Counted from the first letter of the stretch, positions 26,980-34,085 are shown. The stretch: 64,000 nt of DNA from Chitinophagaceae bacterium (GCA_016699815.1 CP065012.1:1364001-1428000), one strand, 5' to 3'. The notes: generated by a model not told the origin, from the sequence alone. A program made the numbers and translations.

Positions 26980-28116
26980 ATGTTCATCCTATTCATTTTC
27001 AGTGTATTACTATTTTTCCTTTATTGCGGGTTGATGCTTTTTTATGCCAATGTTTTTAAAAAAACAAGCTGCTACAAACCAGTTAACAGCAGCATTGCAC
27101 TATCAAGTTTCCCTAAAATTTCCATCATCATCCCCGCCCGAAACGAAGAAAAAAATATTGGGCCACTGTTACTTTCTATTCAGCAGCAAACAATCGCAAC
27201 AGAAAAATTTGAAGTAATAATAGTGGACGATTTTTCAACTGACCGCACAGCAGCCATTGTACAGCAATTTGCTTTTGCAAAACTCATACAACTTAAAAAT
27301 GTTGTAGGCACGCAACACATCAACTCCTATAAAAAGAAAGCTATTGAAACGGGTATTGCCCATTGCAACGGCGAACTTATTGTAACCACCGATGCCGATT
27401 GCAGCGTTCCAGAAAAATGGCTGGAGACCATTGCCGCATTTTACCTGCAGCACAAACCGGAGTTTATAGTAATGCCGGTAGCTATAAACCACAATAACAG
27501 GTTTATAGAAATTTTTCAGGCACTCGATTTTATGGGTATGCAGGGCATTACCGCTACTATGGTACACCATATGTGTAACGGCGCCAACCTGGCGTATACT
27601 CAAAAAGCCTTTTATGCAGTAAATGGTTTTAATGGCATAAATGCTATTGCCAGCGGCGATGATATGCTGCTGATGCATAAAATAGCCAAACAATTTCCTG
27701 GAGAAATTAAGTATTTAAAATCCAAAGAGGTGATGGTGCAAACAGCGCCGGTAAAAAGTTTAAAAGAATTTTTTCAGCAGCGCATCCGCTGGGCTAGCAA
27801 GGCAGATCAATACAACGAAAAAGGGATATTTTTGGCTTTGTTGCTGGTTTATTTGTTTAATGTGCTGCTATTGGTTTATCCAATTGTAACGCTACTCACT
27901 GGCCATGCAAAATATTTAACAGCATGGGTTTTTATGATCGTTACAAAAACAATTGCAGAACTTATTTTCCTTTTTCCCGTTGCCCTGTTTTTCAACAAGC
28001 AAAAATTACTATGGCTATTTCCCTTGCTGCAGCCCTTGCATATTATTTATATAGCAATTGCCGGCTGGCTTGGAAAATTTGGCAGCTATAAATGGAAGGG
28101 CAGAATGGTAAAGTAA
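26980..28116 (+). CDS. family 2 glycosyltransferase, membrane-bound
   Basis: About 378 residues from ATG 26980; an ATG at 26917 in the same frame would add 21 residues before the first membrane helix and cannot be excluded. A single N-terminal helix is followed by the GT-A domain: ISIIIPARNEEKNIGPLL, VDDFSTDRT, then the DxD-like TTDADCSVPEKW near residue 138. QQRIRWASKA near residue 275 is the (Q/R)xxRW motif of processive GT2 enzymes. Two or three helices follow at the C-terminus. It uses a nucleotide sugar to build a polysaccharide or glycolipid at the inner membrane. No polysaccharide cluster surrounds it, so the product is unknown. Confidence 0.88.
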   Translation: MFILFIFSVLLFFLYCGLMLFYANVFKKTSCYKPVNSSIALSSFPKISIIIPARNEEKNIGPLLLSIQQQTIATEKFEVIIVDDFSTDRTAAIVQQFAFAKLIQLKNVVGTQHINSYKKKAIETGIAHCNGELIVTTDADCSVPEKWLETIAAFYLQHKPEFIVMPVAINHNNRFIEIFQALDFMGMQGITATMVHHMCNGANLAYTQKAFYAVNGFNGINAIASGDDMLLMHKIAKQFPGEIKYLKSKEVMVQTAPVKSLKEFFQQRIRWASKADQYNEKGIFLALLLVYLFNVLLLVYPIVTLLTGHAKYLTAWVFMIVTKTIAELIFLFPVALFFNKQKLLWLFPLLQPLHIIYIAIAGWLGKFGSYKWKGRMVK

Positions 28117-28133
28117 AAATTGAGCAATTAAAT

Positions 28134-28664
28134 TTAATCCATTTCCTGTACAAAAGTTGCTGTATATAATGTATCTAAAGTATTTAGAACGGTTACCACC
28201 CGGCCCGGGGAAAGTGAAGCACAGGTATCAATAGCTGTAGGTCCAATAAATGTTTCAACCCTTGTATATTCCGGCCCGTAGCCGCCATTTACGTTGTTTT
28301 TACTTTTGTAAAAAACCTTCCATTTGCAAAAGCTATTGCATTGTATTTTTGTACTTTGTACAGCAAATGGTGTATAAATGCTGTCAATCATTGATTGGGT
28401 TACATTTTTCCTGAACTCGGTATCTAAGCCGCTTTCTAATTTCCAGCAAAACCTGGGTTCGTCAATATTTACAAAAAAATATTGTGCACCGTAGGTTTCA
28501 TACATCTGCGCCCTGGTTTTATTGCAAATGGGGTTGCCGGTAATATGCCCGTTTTCTACCAGGTACCAGCAGCTATGGGTTTGGTTCGATAATGATTTTG
28601 AGCAGGAAGAAAGTATCAATACTAATATGATGGAAAGAAACAGAAATGGCAATTTATTAAACAT
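28134..28664 (-). CDS. hypothetical lipoprotein, Cys-rich
   Basis: About 176 residues from ATG 28664. The N-terminus has a signal peptide ending in the lipobox LSSC, so the protein is probably a lipid-anchored envelope protein. The mature part has about nine cysteines in pairs (for example PIC, RFCW, IQCNSFCKW), suggesting disulfides, and many aromatic residues. No family recognised. It stands alone, convergent with the glycosyltransferase gene and divergent from the permease gene. Confidence 0.7.
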   Translation of the reverse strand: MFNKLPFLFLSIILVLILSSCSKSLSNQTHSCWYLVENGHITGNPICNKTRAQMYETYGAQYFFVNIDEPRFCWKLESGLDTEFRKNVTQSMIDSIYTPFAVQSTKIQCNSFCKWKVFYKSKNNVNGGYGPEYTRVETFIGPTAIDTCASLSPGRVVTVLNTLDTLYTATFVQEMD

Positions 28665-28751
28665 AGTAAAGCATTTATAAGTTTTCAAATTTTACGAGGC
28701 CCAATTTGATTTGCAAAAATAAAGTAAATAAATTTCATTAATTTAGAATTT

Positions 28752-29852
28752 ATGCTTCAAAAACCTGGCGCTTACAGCGGGCAAATATGGCAACGGTTCA
28801 AAAAAAACAAGCTGGCCCTTGCCGCTCTTATAGTAATTGCTGTTGCAACTTTTTGTGCCATTTTTGCTTACTGGATAGTACCCGATAATAGCCCCAATGC
28901 CGATTTTCAAACGGTTGAAATACAAGCAAAGAAACCAGGCTACCGGCAAACTTTTTTACAAATCCCCAATGGAAACAGCGCAGTTGACAACCCCTTTCAT
29001 ATATTGCTCTTTGGCAAAAAACAATCCTACCAGTTAATTCCTATAAATAGCTACCAAATTGCTGGCGATTCTTTAGTTGTTCAAAAATATGTAGATGAAG
29101 ACACTACTATAATGCAATCATATTTTATACCATCTATTCTTAAAAAAAATAAAAATATCAGTAGCAATATTATTGCTAAAAAATACCGGCTGGGTACCGA
29201 TACTTACGGCAGGGATATTTTGAGCAGGATAATTTTAGGAACAAGGGTAAGCCTTGGCGTGGGATTTATTGCGGTAATTATTTCATTGGGCATTGGTATT
29301 TTGTTTGGTGCTGTAGCAGGTTATTTTGGTGGGCATACTGATAAACTGCTGATGTGGTTTTTAAATGTAACCTGGAGCATTCCCACATTACTATTAGTGT
29401 TTGCCATTACCATTGCAATGGGAAAAGGTTTTTGGCAAATTTTTACCGCCGTGGGTTTAACCATGTGGGTAAATGTGGCCCGGCTGGTGCGTGGGCAAGT
29501 AATGGTGCTAAAAGAAATGGAGTATGTACAGGCCGCAAAAGTGCTGGGTTTTTCACATGCACGAATAATTGTAAAGCACATTTTGCCCAATATTATGGGC
29601 CCGCTAATGGTAATGGCTGCAGCCAATTTTGCAACAGCCATTATTATAGAAGCAGGCCTGAGTTTTTTAGGATTAGGCATTCAGCCACCGCACCCAAGCT
29701 GGGGATTAATGATAAAAGAAAATTACAATTTTGTAATTACCAATAACCCAATGCTTGCGCTGGCGCCAGGTATTGCCATAATGCTGATGGTACTGGCATT
29801 TAATCTTTTGGGAAATGCATTAAGTGATGCAATGGATGTAAAATCATTATAA
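28752..29852 (+). CDS. ABC transporter permease, OppC/DppC family
   Basis: 366 residues, longer than E. coli OppC because about 120 residues lie between the first membrane helix and the permease core. It opens with an OppC_N type segment (WQRFKKNKLALAALIVIAVA). The core has LGTDTYGRDILSRIILGTRVSL near residue 150, a hallmark of the OppC group. The EAA loop follows in EYVQAAKVLGFSHARIIVKHILPN near residue 258. It would form half of the channel for peptide or related solute import. No partner permease, ATPase or binding protein gene is next to it, so this is an isolated subunit, as often seen in Bacteroidota. Confidence 0.88.
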   Translation: MLQKPGAYSGQIWQRFKKNKLALAALIVIAVATFCAIFAYWIVPDNSPNADFQTVEIQAKKPGYRQTFLQIPNGNSAVDNPFHILLFGKKQSYQLIPINSYQIAGDSLVVQKYVDEDTTIMQSYFIPSILKKNKNISSNIIAKKYRLGTDTYGRDILSRIILGTRVSLGVGFIAVIISLGIGILFGAVAGYFGGHTDKLLMWFLNVTWSIPTLLLVFAITIAMGKGFWQIFTAVGLTMWVNVARLVRGQVMVLKEMEYVQAAKVLGFSHARIIVKHILPNIMGPLMVMAAANFATAIIIEAGLSFLGLGIQPPHPSWGLMIKENYNFVITNNPMLALAPGIAIMLMVLAFNLLGNALSDAMDVKSL

Positions 29853-29860
29853 CCCTGTTT

Positions 29861-30334
29861 TTAATCCACCGGCGCTACTGGTACATTGCGTATAAAACCT
29901 TCTTCAAGAGAAATCAAGGTTTCGGTTCTTTCTATACCTTTTATTTTTTGCAGCTCATCATGCAATACATGCCGCAATTGGTTTATATCTTTACACACCA
30001 CTTCAATAAACATACTGTAATTGCCTGTAGTATAATTTAGGCGTACAATTTGCGGAATTTTTTTCAACTCTTCGGCAACCGCATCGTACATCGAACTTTT
30101 TTCAAGATACACACCAATGAAAGCCGTAATATCGTATCCCAACTGCCGAAGGTCCACATTCAATCTTTTTCCTTTCACAATTTTAAATTCTTCCAGCTTT
30201 TTAATACGTACATGAATTGTTCCACCGCTTACAAATAATTTTTTACCCAATTCTGCATAAGAAATTTCCGCATCATGCATCATGGCTTCCAGTATTTGCA
30301 GGTCAAGTTTGTCAAGATTGAATTTTGTGCCCAT
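29861..30334 (-). CDS. Lrp/AsnC-family transcriptional regulator
   Basis: 157 residues from ATG 30334 (MGTKFNLDKLDLQILEAMM). The N-terminal winged helix-turn-helix includes SYAELGKKLFVSGGTIHVRIKKLEE. The C-terminal ligand-binding RAM domain contains IPQIVRLNYTTGNYSMFIEVVCKDINQL. These proteins form octamers or dimers that sense amino acids. An inverted repeat overlapping the predicted promoter directly upstream suggests self-repression. The gene is divergent from the tRNA-like RNA and trmB, so regulation of those from the shared spacer is possible but not shown. Confidence 0.92.
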   Translation of the reverse strand: MGTKFNLDKLDLQILEAMMHDAEISYAELGKKLFVSGGTIHVRIKKLEEFKIVKGKRLNVDLRQLGYDITAFIGVYLEKSSMYDAVAEELKKIPQIVRLNYTTGNYSMFIEVVCKDINQLRHVLHDELQKIKGIERTETLISLEEGFIRNVPVAPVD

Positions 30335-30344
30335 AAAAAATTTG

Positions 30345-30368
30345 ATTTTTGAATACTTTATCAAAAAT
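30345..30368. promoter_or_regulatory. inverted repeat overlapping the lrp promoter
   Basis: ATTTTTGA and TCAAAAAT are perfect 8-bp arms with an 8-base spacer, 11 bases upstream of the lrp start codon. On the minus strand TATTTTTG (30362-30369) is a perfect -7 box, and the right arm covers most of it. A regulator bound here would block its own promoter, which fits Lrp autoregulation. Confidence 0.5.
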
Positions 30369-30441
30369 ATCAATTTTTTTGAACATTTTCTATATTTATA
30401 AAAATAACATTAAAATACGTTTAAGTTATTGCACAATTCTT

Positions 30442-30449
30442 TACATTTG
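30442..30449 (+). promoter_or_regulatory. -7 box upstream of the tRNA-like RNA
   Basis: TACATTTG is a perfect Bacteroidota -7 box, 33 bases before the tRNA-like 5' end. It would give a precursor with a leader of roughly 25 bases, of the sort RNase P removes. No clear TTG is placed at the ideal distance. Confidence 0.5.
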
Positions 30450-30481
30450 TGCCATCAAAGTAATTGATTGTTCTTTAACAT

Positions 30482-30679
30482 TGTGGGGTGATGAAATTAT
30501 TTGGCAGACATGCCCCCTTGTCTCGGGGGTGAGGATAACAGGATAAACATTGAGTAATGCCGTTGTATCTGCAGGTATAACGACTGGGGTCGACCACCAG
30601 TTCGAAAAAGTTTAGCGACTTTTTCTTTTTTTGCTCAAAGGCTAACTGCCTCGTGGAGGTTCGAACCCTCCCCCTACAG
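30482..30679 (+). ncRNA. tRNA-like RNA with a giant structured variable region
   Basis: The ends and arms follow tRNA rules. The acceptor is TGTGGGG (30482-30488) with CCCTACA (30672-30678), seven pairs including one G-T. Then come TG at positions 8-9, a D-stem ATG/CAT with a loop holding GG, anticodon stem CCCCC/GGGGG with loop TTGTCTC (anticodon GTC), and T-stem GGAGG/CCTCC with loop TTCGAAC. Discriminator base G; CCA not encoded. Between the anticodon stem and T-stem lie 125 bases instead of 4-20. They fold by eye into closing helices TGAGG/CCTCG and TTGAG/CTCAA, and three consecutive hairpins: CGTTGTA/TATAACG, ACTGG/CCAGT and GAAAAAG/CTTTTTC. A promoter box precedes it and a terminator follows. 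It is not tmRNA: there is no tag reading frame and the 5' end differs. It could be a tRNA with an inserted element, or a new RNA class. Confidence 0.7.
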
Positions 30680-30696
30680 CTTCTGGTTTTTTCAAT

Positions 30697-30730
30697 AGCC
30701 TTTACTTCATAATGTGGTAAAGGCTTTTTC
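30697..30730 (+). terminator. terminator of the tRNA-like RNA
   Basis: AGCCTTTAC and GTAAAGGCT form a perfect 9-bp stem, followed by a T run, 18 bases after the tRNA-like 3' end. It separates this RNA from trmB and shows that the RNA is an independent transcription unit. Confidence 0.85.
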
Positions 30731-30805
30731 ATTTTGGGTAATGCAACTGCAAAACAGGCGCCGCCGTTATTGCATTTATTTAAGTATGCTATCTTTGAAT
30801 TTAAG

Positions 30806-31516
30806 ATGGCACAAAAAAAATTATTCAGGTTTGGGCAAATAAAAACTTTTAAAAATGTTTTGGAATACCCGGAAAATATTAAGGGCAACTGGCACAATTT
30901 TTTTGGAAATAAAAACCCTATAGAATTAGAACTTGCCTGCGGCAGAGGAGAATATACAATAGGGCTCGCCGCTATACACCTCAATAAAAATTTTATAGGT
31001 GTAGATATAAAGGGCAACCGAATGTACATTGGCGCCAAAAAAGCATTGCAGCATAATTTGCAAAATGCTGCATTTCTCCGCACCCAAATTGAAATGCTCG
31101 ATAATTATTTTTCACCAGGGGAAGTAGATAATATCTGGATTACTTTTCCCGATCCACAACTCCGTACATCAAAAGCAAAAAAAAGACTTACACACCCACG
31201 CTTTTTAAGGCTTTACCAAAAAATATTAAAACCAGGCGGAAGCATACATTTAAAAACCGACTCGCCTCAACTTTATACCTTTACTTTACTGGTAATTGAA
31301 AAATATGGTTTACAACTACTTAAAAAATCCGGTAATGTTTATGCCGTTAAGCACCCACCGGAGTTGGCCATAAAAACATTTTACGAAAGCCTTGATATTG
31401 CCCAAAGCAAAAAAATACATTACCTGCAATTTTGCCTACCGAAAACTATATCCCACATAGATAATGAACTACAGGAGATATTAAAGCAAACAGAAAATAA
31501 TGCAATTGTTACCTGA
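30806..31516 (+). CDS. trmB: tRNA (guanine-N7)-methyltransferase TrmB
   Basis: 236 residues from ATG 30806; the extended frame to 30734 overlaps the upstream terminator and is rejected. The SAM-binding motif is ELACGRGEYTIGLA near residue 38, followed by FIGVDIKGNRMYIGAKKAL. The TrmB signature WITFPDPQLRTSKAKKRLTHPRFL near residue 112 and the late LKTDSPQLY motif are both present. The enzyme methylates G46 in the variable loop of tRNAs using S-adenosylmethionine. The spot directly after a tRNA-like RNA with an unusual variable region is notable, but may be chance. The alkyltransferase-like gene follows by 14 bases. Confidence 0.93.
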   Translation: MAQKKLFRFGQIKTFKNVLEYPENIKGNWHNFFGNKNPIELELACGRGEYTIGLAAIHLNKNFIGVDIKGNRMYIGAKKALQHNLQNAAFLRTQIEMLDNYFSPGEVDNIWITFPDPQLRTSKAKKRLTHPRFLRLYQKILKPGGSIHLKTDSPQLYTFTLLVIEKYGLQLLKKSGNVYAVKHPPELAIKTFYESLDIAQSKKIHYLQFCLPKTISHIDNELQEILKQTENNAIVT

Positions 31517-31530
31517 ATTTATTTTTGATT

Positions 31531-31905
31531 ATGAAAAAAAAAGTTCAAAACAAAATAAAAAAAGAACAGGCAAAAGAATATAGTTTTTTTGCCGATGTGT
31601 TTGATGTGGTAAGGCTTATACCCAGGGGAAGGGTAACCTCTTACGGCGCTATTGCTGCGTACCTGGGCACCAAACTTTCTGCCCGTATGGTGGGCTGGGC
31701 AATGAATGCCTCACACAGCACAAGGCCAAAACCGCCTGCCCAAAGGGTGGTAAACCGCAATGGGATGCTTACCGGAAAATTTCATTTTGAAACACCCACA
31801 AAAATGGAAGAGCTTTTAAAAAAAGATGGCATCACCGTAAAAAACGATAAGGTTGTAGATTTTAAAAATATTTTTTGGGATCCCGATGTGGAATTAGGTT
31901 ACTAA
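31531..31905 (+). CDS. alkyltransferase-like (ATL) DNA-binding protein, MGMT family without the catalytic Cys
   Basis: 124 residues from ATG 31531. It has the MGMT C-terminal DNA-binding domain: IPRGRVTSYGAIAAYLG near residue 32 and VGWAMNASHS near 57, with the Arg finger in the ARMVGWAM segment. The active-site motif, PCHR in true O6-methylguanine methyltransferases, reads PAQRVVNRNG here, so the alkyl-accepting Cys is missing. ATL proteins bind O6-alkylguanine and hand the lesion to nucleotide excision repair rather than repairing it. It is probably co-transcribed with trmB. Confidence 0.88.
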   Translation: MKKKVQNKIKKEQAKEYSFFADVFDVVRLIPRGRVTSYGAIAAYLGTKLSARMVGWAMNASHSTRPKPPAQRVVNRNGMLTGKFHFETPTKMEELLKKDGITVKNDKVVDFKNIFWDPDVELGY

Positions 31906-31917
31906 TTTTACTTAATA

Positions 31918-32012
31918 CAATACCGCTAAAACACCCCCTTAAATTGGGTGAAAAAACGGTTGTTTTAGATAACCCGGCAATATAGCTTTGTGTGGTAATT
32001 CAATTATTAAAC
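31918..32012 (+). repeat. 95-bp promoter/operator module, copy 1
   Basis: First of three near-identical copies (others at 32606-32700 and 33352-33427). It contains the inverted repeat CACCC-N9-GGGTG nested in CTAAAAC ... GTTTTAG, then TTG followed after 20 bases by TAGCTTTG, a perfect Bacteroidota promoter. The following gene starts 18 bases after the module. The palindrome just upstream of the TTG is an obvious site for an activator or repressor shared by all copies. Confidence 0.8.
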
Positions 32013-32029
32013 TCTTCAATTTTATTTTT

Positions 32030-32482
32030 ATGAAGTCCCTTAATTTTCTTTCAATTTTATTAATTTTTACAATCATTCAGTGCAATCCAGTTGATGCCCA
32101 AAATCAAATAAGAACTTTAGTTGGCCGTTTAGAAAATGACAGTACAGTACTTACTGTTGATATACCAAAAATGCTATCAACATATAACTCAACATTATTA
32201 AAAATGTCGAACATTGATGCGAAGTTTTCTGACATAAGTATTAAAACAACAAATGACAAGCAATATTTTTTAGTTTTCAAAGGGAGTAGTTATGTTTCGT
32301 CATTTTTAGTTATTGAAGAAAAATATCAACTTTTTGCATACTCTGGTATTTCTTGTACAACTTCTGATTGCGCTAGCGAACAATTTGGTTGCACACCAAA
32401 AGTTAGTGGTGTTGCCTGCTGGCCATGTAGCAATAAAGGGAAGTGTACAAAAACAGTCAGTAATAGATCATTAATAGATTAA
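32030..32482 (+). CDS. small secreted Cys-rich protein, paralogue 1
   Basis: 150 residues from ATG 32030; the longer GTG start at 31988 lies inside the promoter module. A signal peptide (SLNFLSILLIFTIIQCNPVDAQ) is followed by a domain of about 85 residues and then a short C-terminal segment with seven cysteines beginning GISCTTSDC. Alignment by eye with the next gene shows shared patterns: a TVD then PYL/MLSTY region, NIDAKF/RIDAYF, YVSS, and G-x-SCT-x(2)-C. No known family recognised; the Cys pattern suggests a disulfide-stabilised export product, perhaps a peptide or adhesion factor. Transcribed from module copy 1. Confidence 0.75.
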   Translation: MKSLNFLSILLIFTIIQCNPVDAQNQIRTLVGRLENDSTVLTVDIPKMLSTYNSTLLKMSNIDAKFSDISIKTTNDKQYFLVFKGSSYVSSFLVIEEKYQLFAYSGISCTTSDCASEQFGCTPKVSGVACWPCSNKGKCTKTVSNRSLID

Positions 32483-32605
32483 GCATTTTTGAAACAAACA
32501 ATTGTGATATTTAAAGTTCCAAAATTTTTATTGAGCCATCCTTTCTTTTGTATCCGCAATACCATTTTCCCAAATTCAATATTAGTAAAGCAACTTTTTT
32601 AGTTT

Positions 32606-32700
32606 CAATACCGTTAAAACACCCCCTTAAATTGGGTGAAAAAACAGTTGTTTTAGATAAACCGGCAATATAGCTTTATGTGGTAATTTAATTATTAAAC
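32606..32700 (+). repeat. 95-bp promoter/operator module, copy 2
   Basis: Same length as copy 1 and nearly identical, with TAGCTTTA as the -7 box (one base off consensus), TTG 20 bases upstream and the same nested palindromes. It shares with copy 3 the extra upstream bases TTTAGTTTCAATACCGTTAA. The paralogue 2 gene starts 18 bases after it, the same spacing as copy 1. Confidence 0.8.
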
Positions 32701-32718
32701 CCTACCAAATTAATGATC

Positions 32719-33195
32719 ATGAAAATTATATTTATTTCCCTTTTATGCTTAAGTATTTTTTCTGCTATTCATTGTAATGATGCAAAGGGGCAAATTGTAA
32801 TTGGTACAATTGAAAAAAATGCAGATGGCAGTTATAACCCTGCTTCTGCAAAATTTACAGTGGATATGAAACCCTACCTGGAAACCTGGAAAAACAAACT
32901 AAAAAAACTTGCCCGTATTGATGCTTATTTTAAAAGCGTGGAATTGGGTATTTACGAAGGTTCTACTTTTTTAAGGGCAAAAAGTGAGGGCTATGTTTCT
33001 TCAACCAATATTAATATAGAAGGCAACAATATTGTAATTTTAAAAGCTACTACTGGTGCATCTTGCACCAGCAAGTGCTGCTCCAGTTCTACTACCGAAT
33101 GTATATTATTAATGGGTGGTACTTGTACTAAATGCTCTTGTAAAGATTGTGTGAGAACACAAAGTGCCTCTTCATTTTTGCTGGAAGAAGAATAA
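32719..33195 (+). CDS. small secreted Cys-rich protein, paralogue 2
   Basis: 158 residues from ATG 32719 (another ATG lies at 32713). The signal peptide ends near HCNDAKGQ, parallel to QCNPVDAQ in paralogue 1. The C-terminal third contains ten cysteines in CTSKCC, CTKCSCKDC and related pairs, denser than in paralogue 1. The middle region aligns with paralogue 1 (RIDAYFKSVELGIYEG versus NIDAKFSDISIKTT) at low identity, so the pair arose by an old duplication, while the promoter modules have stayed nearly identical. Function unknown; metal binding or disulfide-rich export are both possible. Confidence 0.75.
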   Translation: MKIIFISLLCLSIFSAIHCNDAKGQIVIGTIEKNADGSYNPASAKFTVDMKPYLETWKNKLKKLARIDAYFKSVELGIYEGSTFLRAKSEGYVSSTNINIEGNNIVILKATTGASCTSKCCSSSTTECILLMGGTCTKCSCKDCVRTQSASSFLLEEE

Positions 33196-33351
33196 TTGTT
33201 TGTTATGCGGATGTTTACTTTTATAGTATTGCAGCAGGTTGTACACTATCTGTAATTCCAGGTACTATATAATCTTCAGCTTCTATTGGGATAGTTTTGA
33301 TAACCCTTTACTTCATCTTAATTTATCTTGAAAAACTAAATAATTTAGTTT

Positions 33352-33427
33352 CAATACCGTTAAAACACCCCCCTTAAATTGGGTGAAAAAACGGTTGTTT
33401 TAGATAACCCGGCATAATAGCTTTGTG
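33352..33427 (+). repeat. promoter/operator module, copy 3, with no gene behind it
   Basis: 76 bases matching copies 1 and 2, with one additional C in the C run and TAGCTTTG preceded by TTG at 20 bases, so the promoter looks intact. No coding frame of useful length follows; a terminator comes 45 bases later. The rest of the surrounding spacer (33196-33502) shows no gene. This is either the remnant of a deleted third paralogue or the promoter of a very short RNA or peptide. Confidence 0.75.
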
Positions 33428-33471
33428 AAAAGAAATAAAAAACAACAACTTATACCTATAAAACGAGATAT

Positions 33472-33497
33472 GGCGACAAAGCAATTTGTCGCCTTTC
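33472..33497 (+). terminator. terminator after module copy 3
   Basis: GGCGACAAA and TTTGTCGCC pair over 9 bp with a GCAA (GNRA-type) tetraloop, followed by TTTC. It would end any transcript from promoter copy 3 after roughly 65 bases. Confidence 0.75.
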
Positions 33498-33502
33498 TAA
33501 TT

Positions 33503-34084
33503 TTAATAAAATGGTTCTATTAATAAATAAACCAACACACCGCTTACGGCTACATAAAACCAAACCGGCCAGGTAACTCTTGCCAGCTTTTTATGTTTTT
33601 CATATTCGCAGGTGAGGGCACGGTAAGCGGTAAATAAAATTAAAGGAAGTATAATACCCGCCAAAGGGATGTGCGTTAACAACAGGCCGTAATAAACCAC
33701 CATTATAAAACCTGCACTTTGTTTTTCTGCTTCACCTATCACATTATCATGGTTAAGGTCGCCAAATTTTGTAGGATTCGTAAGTAAATGATGGGCAATA
33801 TAACTCAGTAAAAACAATACCGAAAGCAATATAGCCGCAAGCATTAATTTTTTATGCAGTAAATAATTTTTACTCCTTACAGCCCATAAAGCGGCAATTA
33901 ATAATACCGATACTGTTGCATTAATAATTGCATTTATAGTGGCAAAAATCCTGGGGTCAAAGGGCAGATTTAGTTTTACTGTAGTTTTACTTAAAAACAA
34001 AATGGCCACAAAAACCACAATAGATACAATGGCAATAAACCATTTTGCCTTTTTATCGTTTTTTTGTAAAACAGGTTGCAGCAT
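33503..34084 (-). CDS. DUF420-family membrane protein, oxidase assembly
   Basis: 193 residues with about five membrane helices. DUF420 features are the early PRIFATINAIINATVSVLLI segment, HKKLMLAAILLSVLFLLSYIAHHLL near residue 80 with its conserved His residues, and YYGLLLTHIPLAGIILPLILFTAYRAL near residue 135. Members (CtaM in Gram-positives) are needed for cytochrome oxidase assembly. It follows the SCO gene by one base on the same strand, at the tail of the respiratory block, which supports this role. A short soluble insertion (KFGDLNHDNVIGEAEK) separates two helices. Confidence 0.88.
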   Translation of the reverse strand: MLQPVLQKNDKKAKWFIAIVSIVVFVAILFLSKTTVKLNLPFDPRIFATINAIINATVSVLLIAALWAVRSKNYLLHKKLMLAAILLSVLFLLSYIAHHLLTNPTKFGDLNHDNVIGEAEKQSAGFIMVVYYGLLLTHIPLAGIILPLILFTAYRALTCEYEKHKKLARVTWPVWFYVAVSGVLVYLLIEPFY

Positions 34085-34085
34085 T

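Noticed and set aside
30482..30679. tmRNA (ssrA) as the identity of the tRNA-like RNA
   Set aside because: No tag-peptide reading frame, length only about 200, and a normal tRNA D arm plus a 5-bp anticodon stem are present, which tmRNA lacks.
30482..30679. group I intron in a tRNA anticodon loop
   Set aside because: Both halves of the anticodon stem are adjacent (CCCCC/GGGGG), so an insertion would be in the variable region, and I see no convincing P3-P8 core.
31918..33427. CRISPR array from the three repeated modules
   Set aside because: Copies are 600-750 bases apart with genes between, contain promoter boxes, and no cas gene is present.
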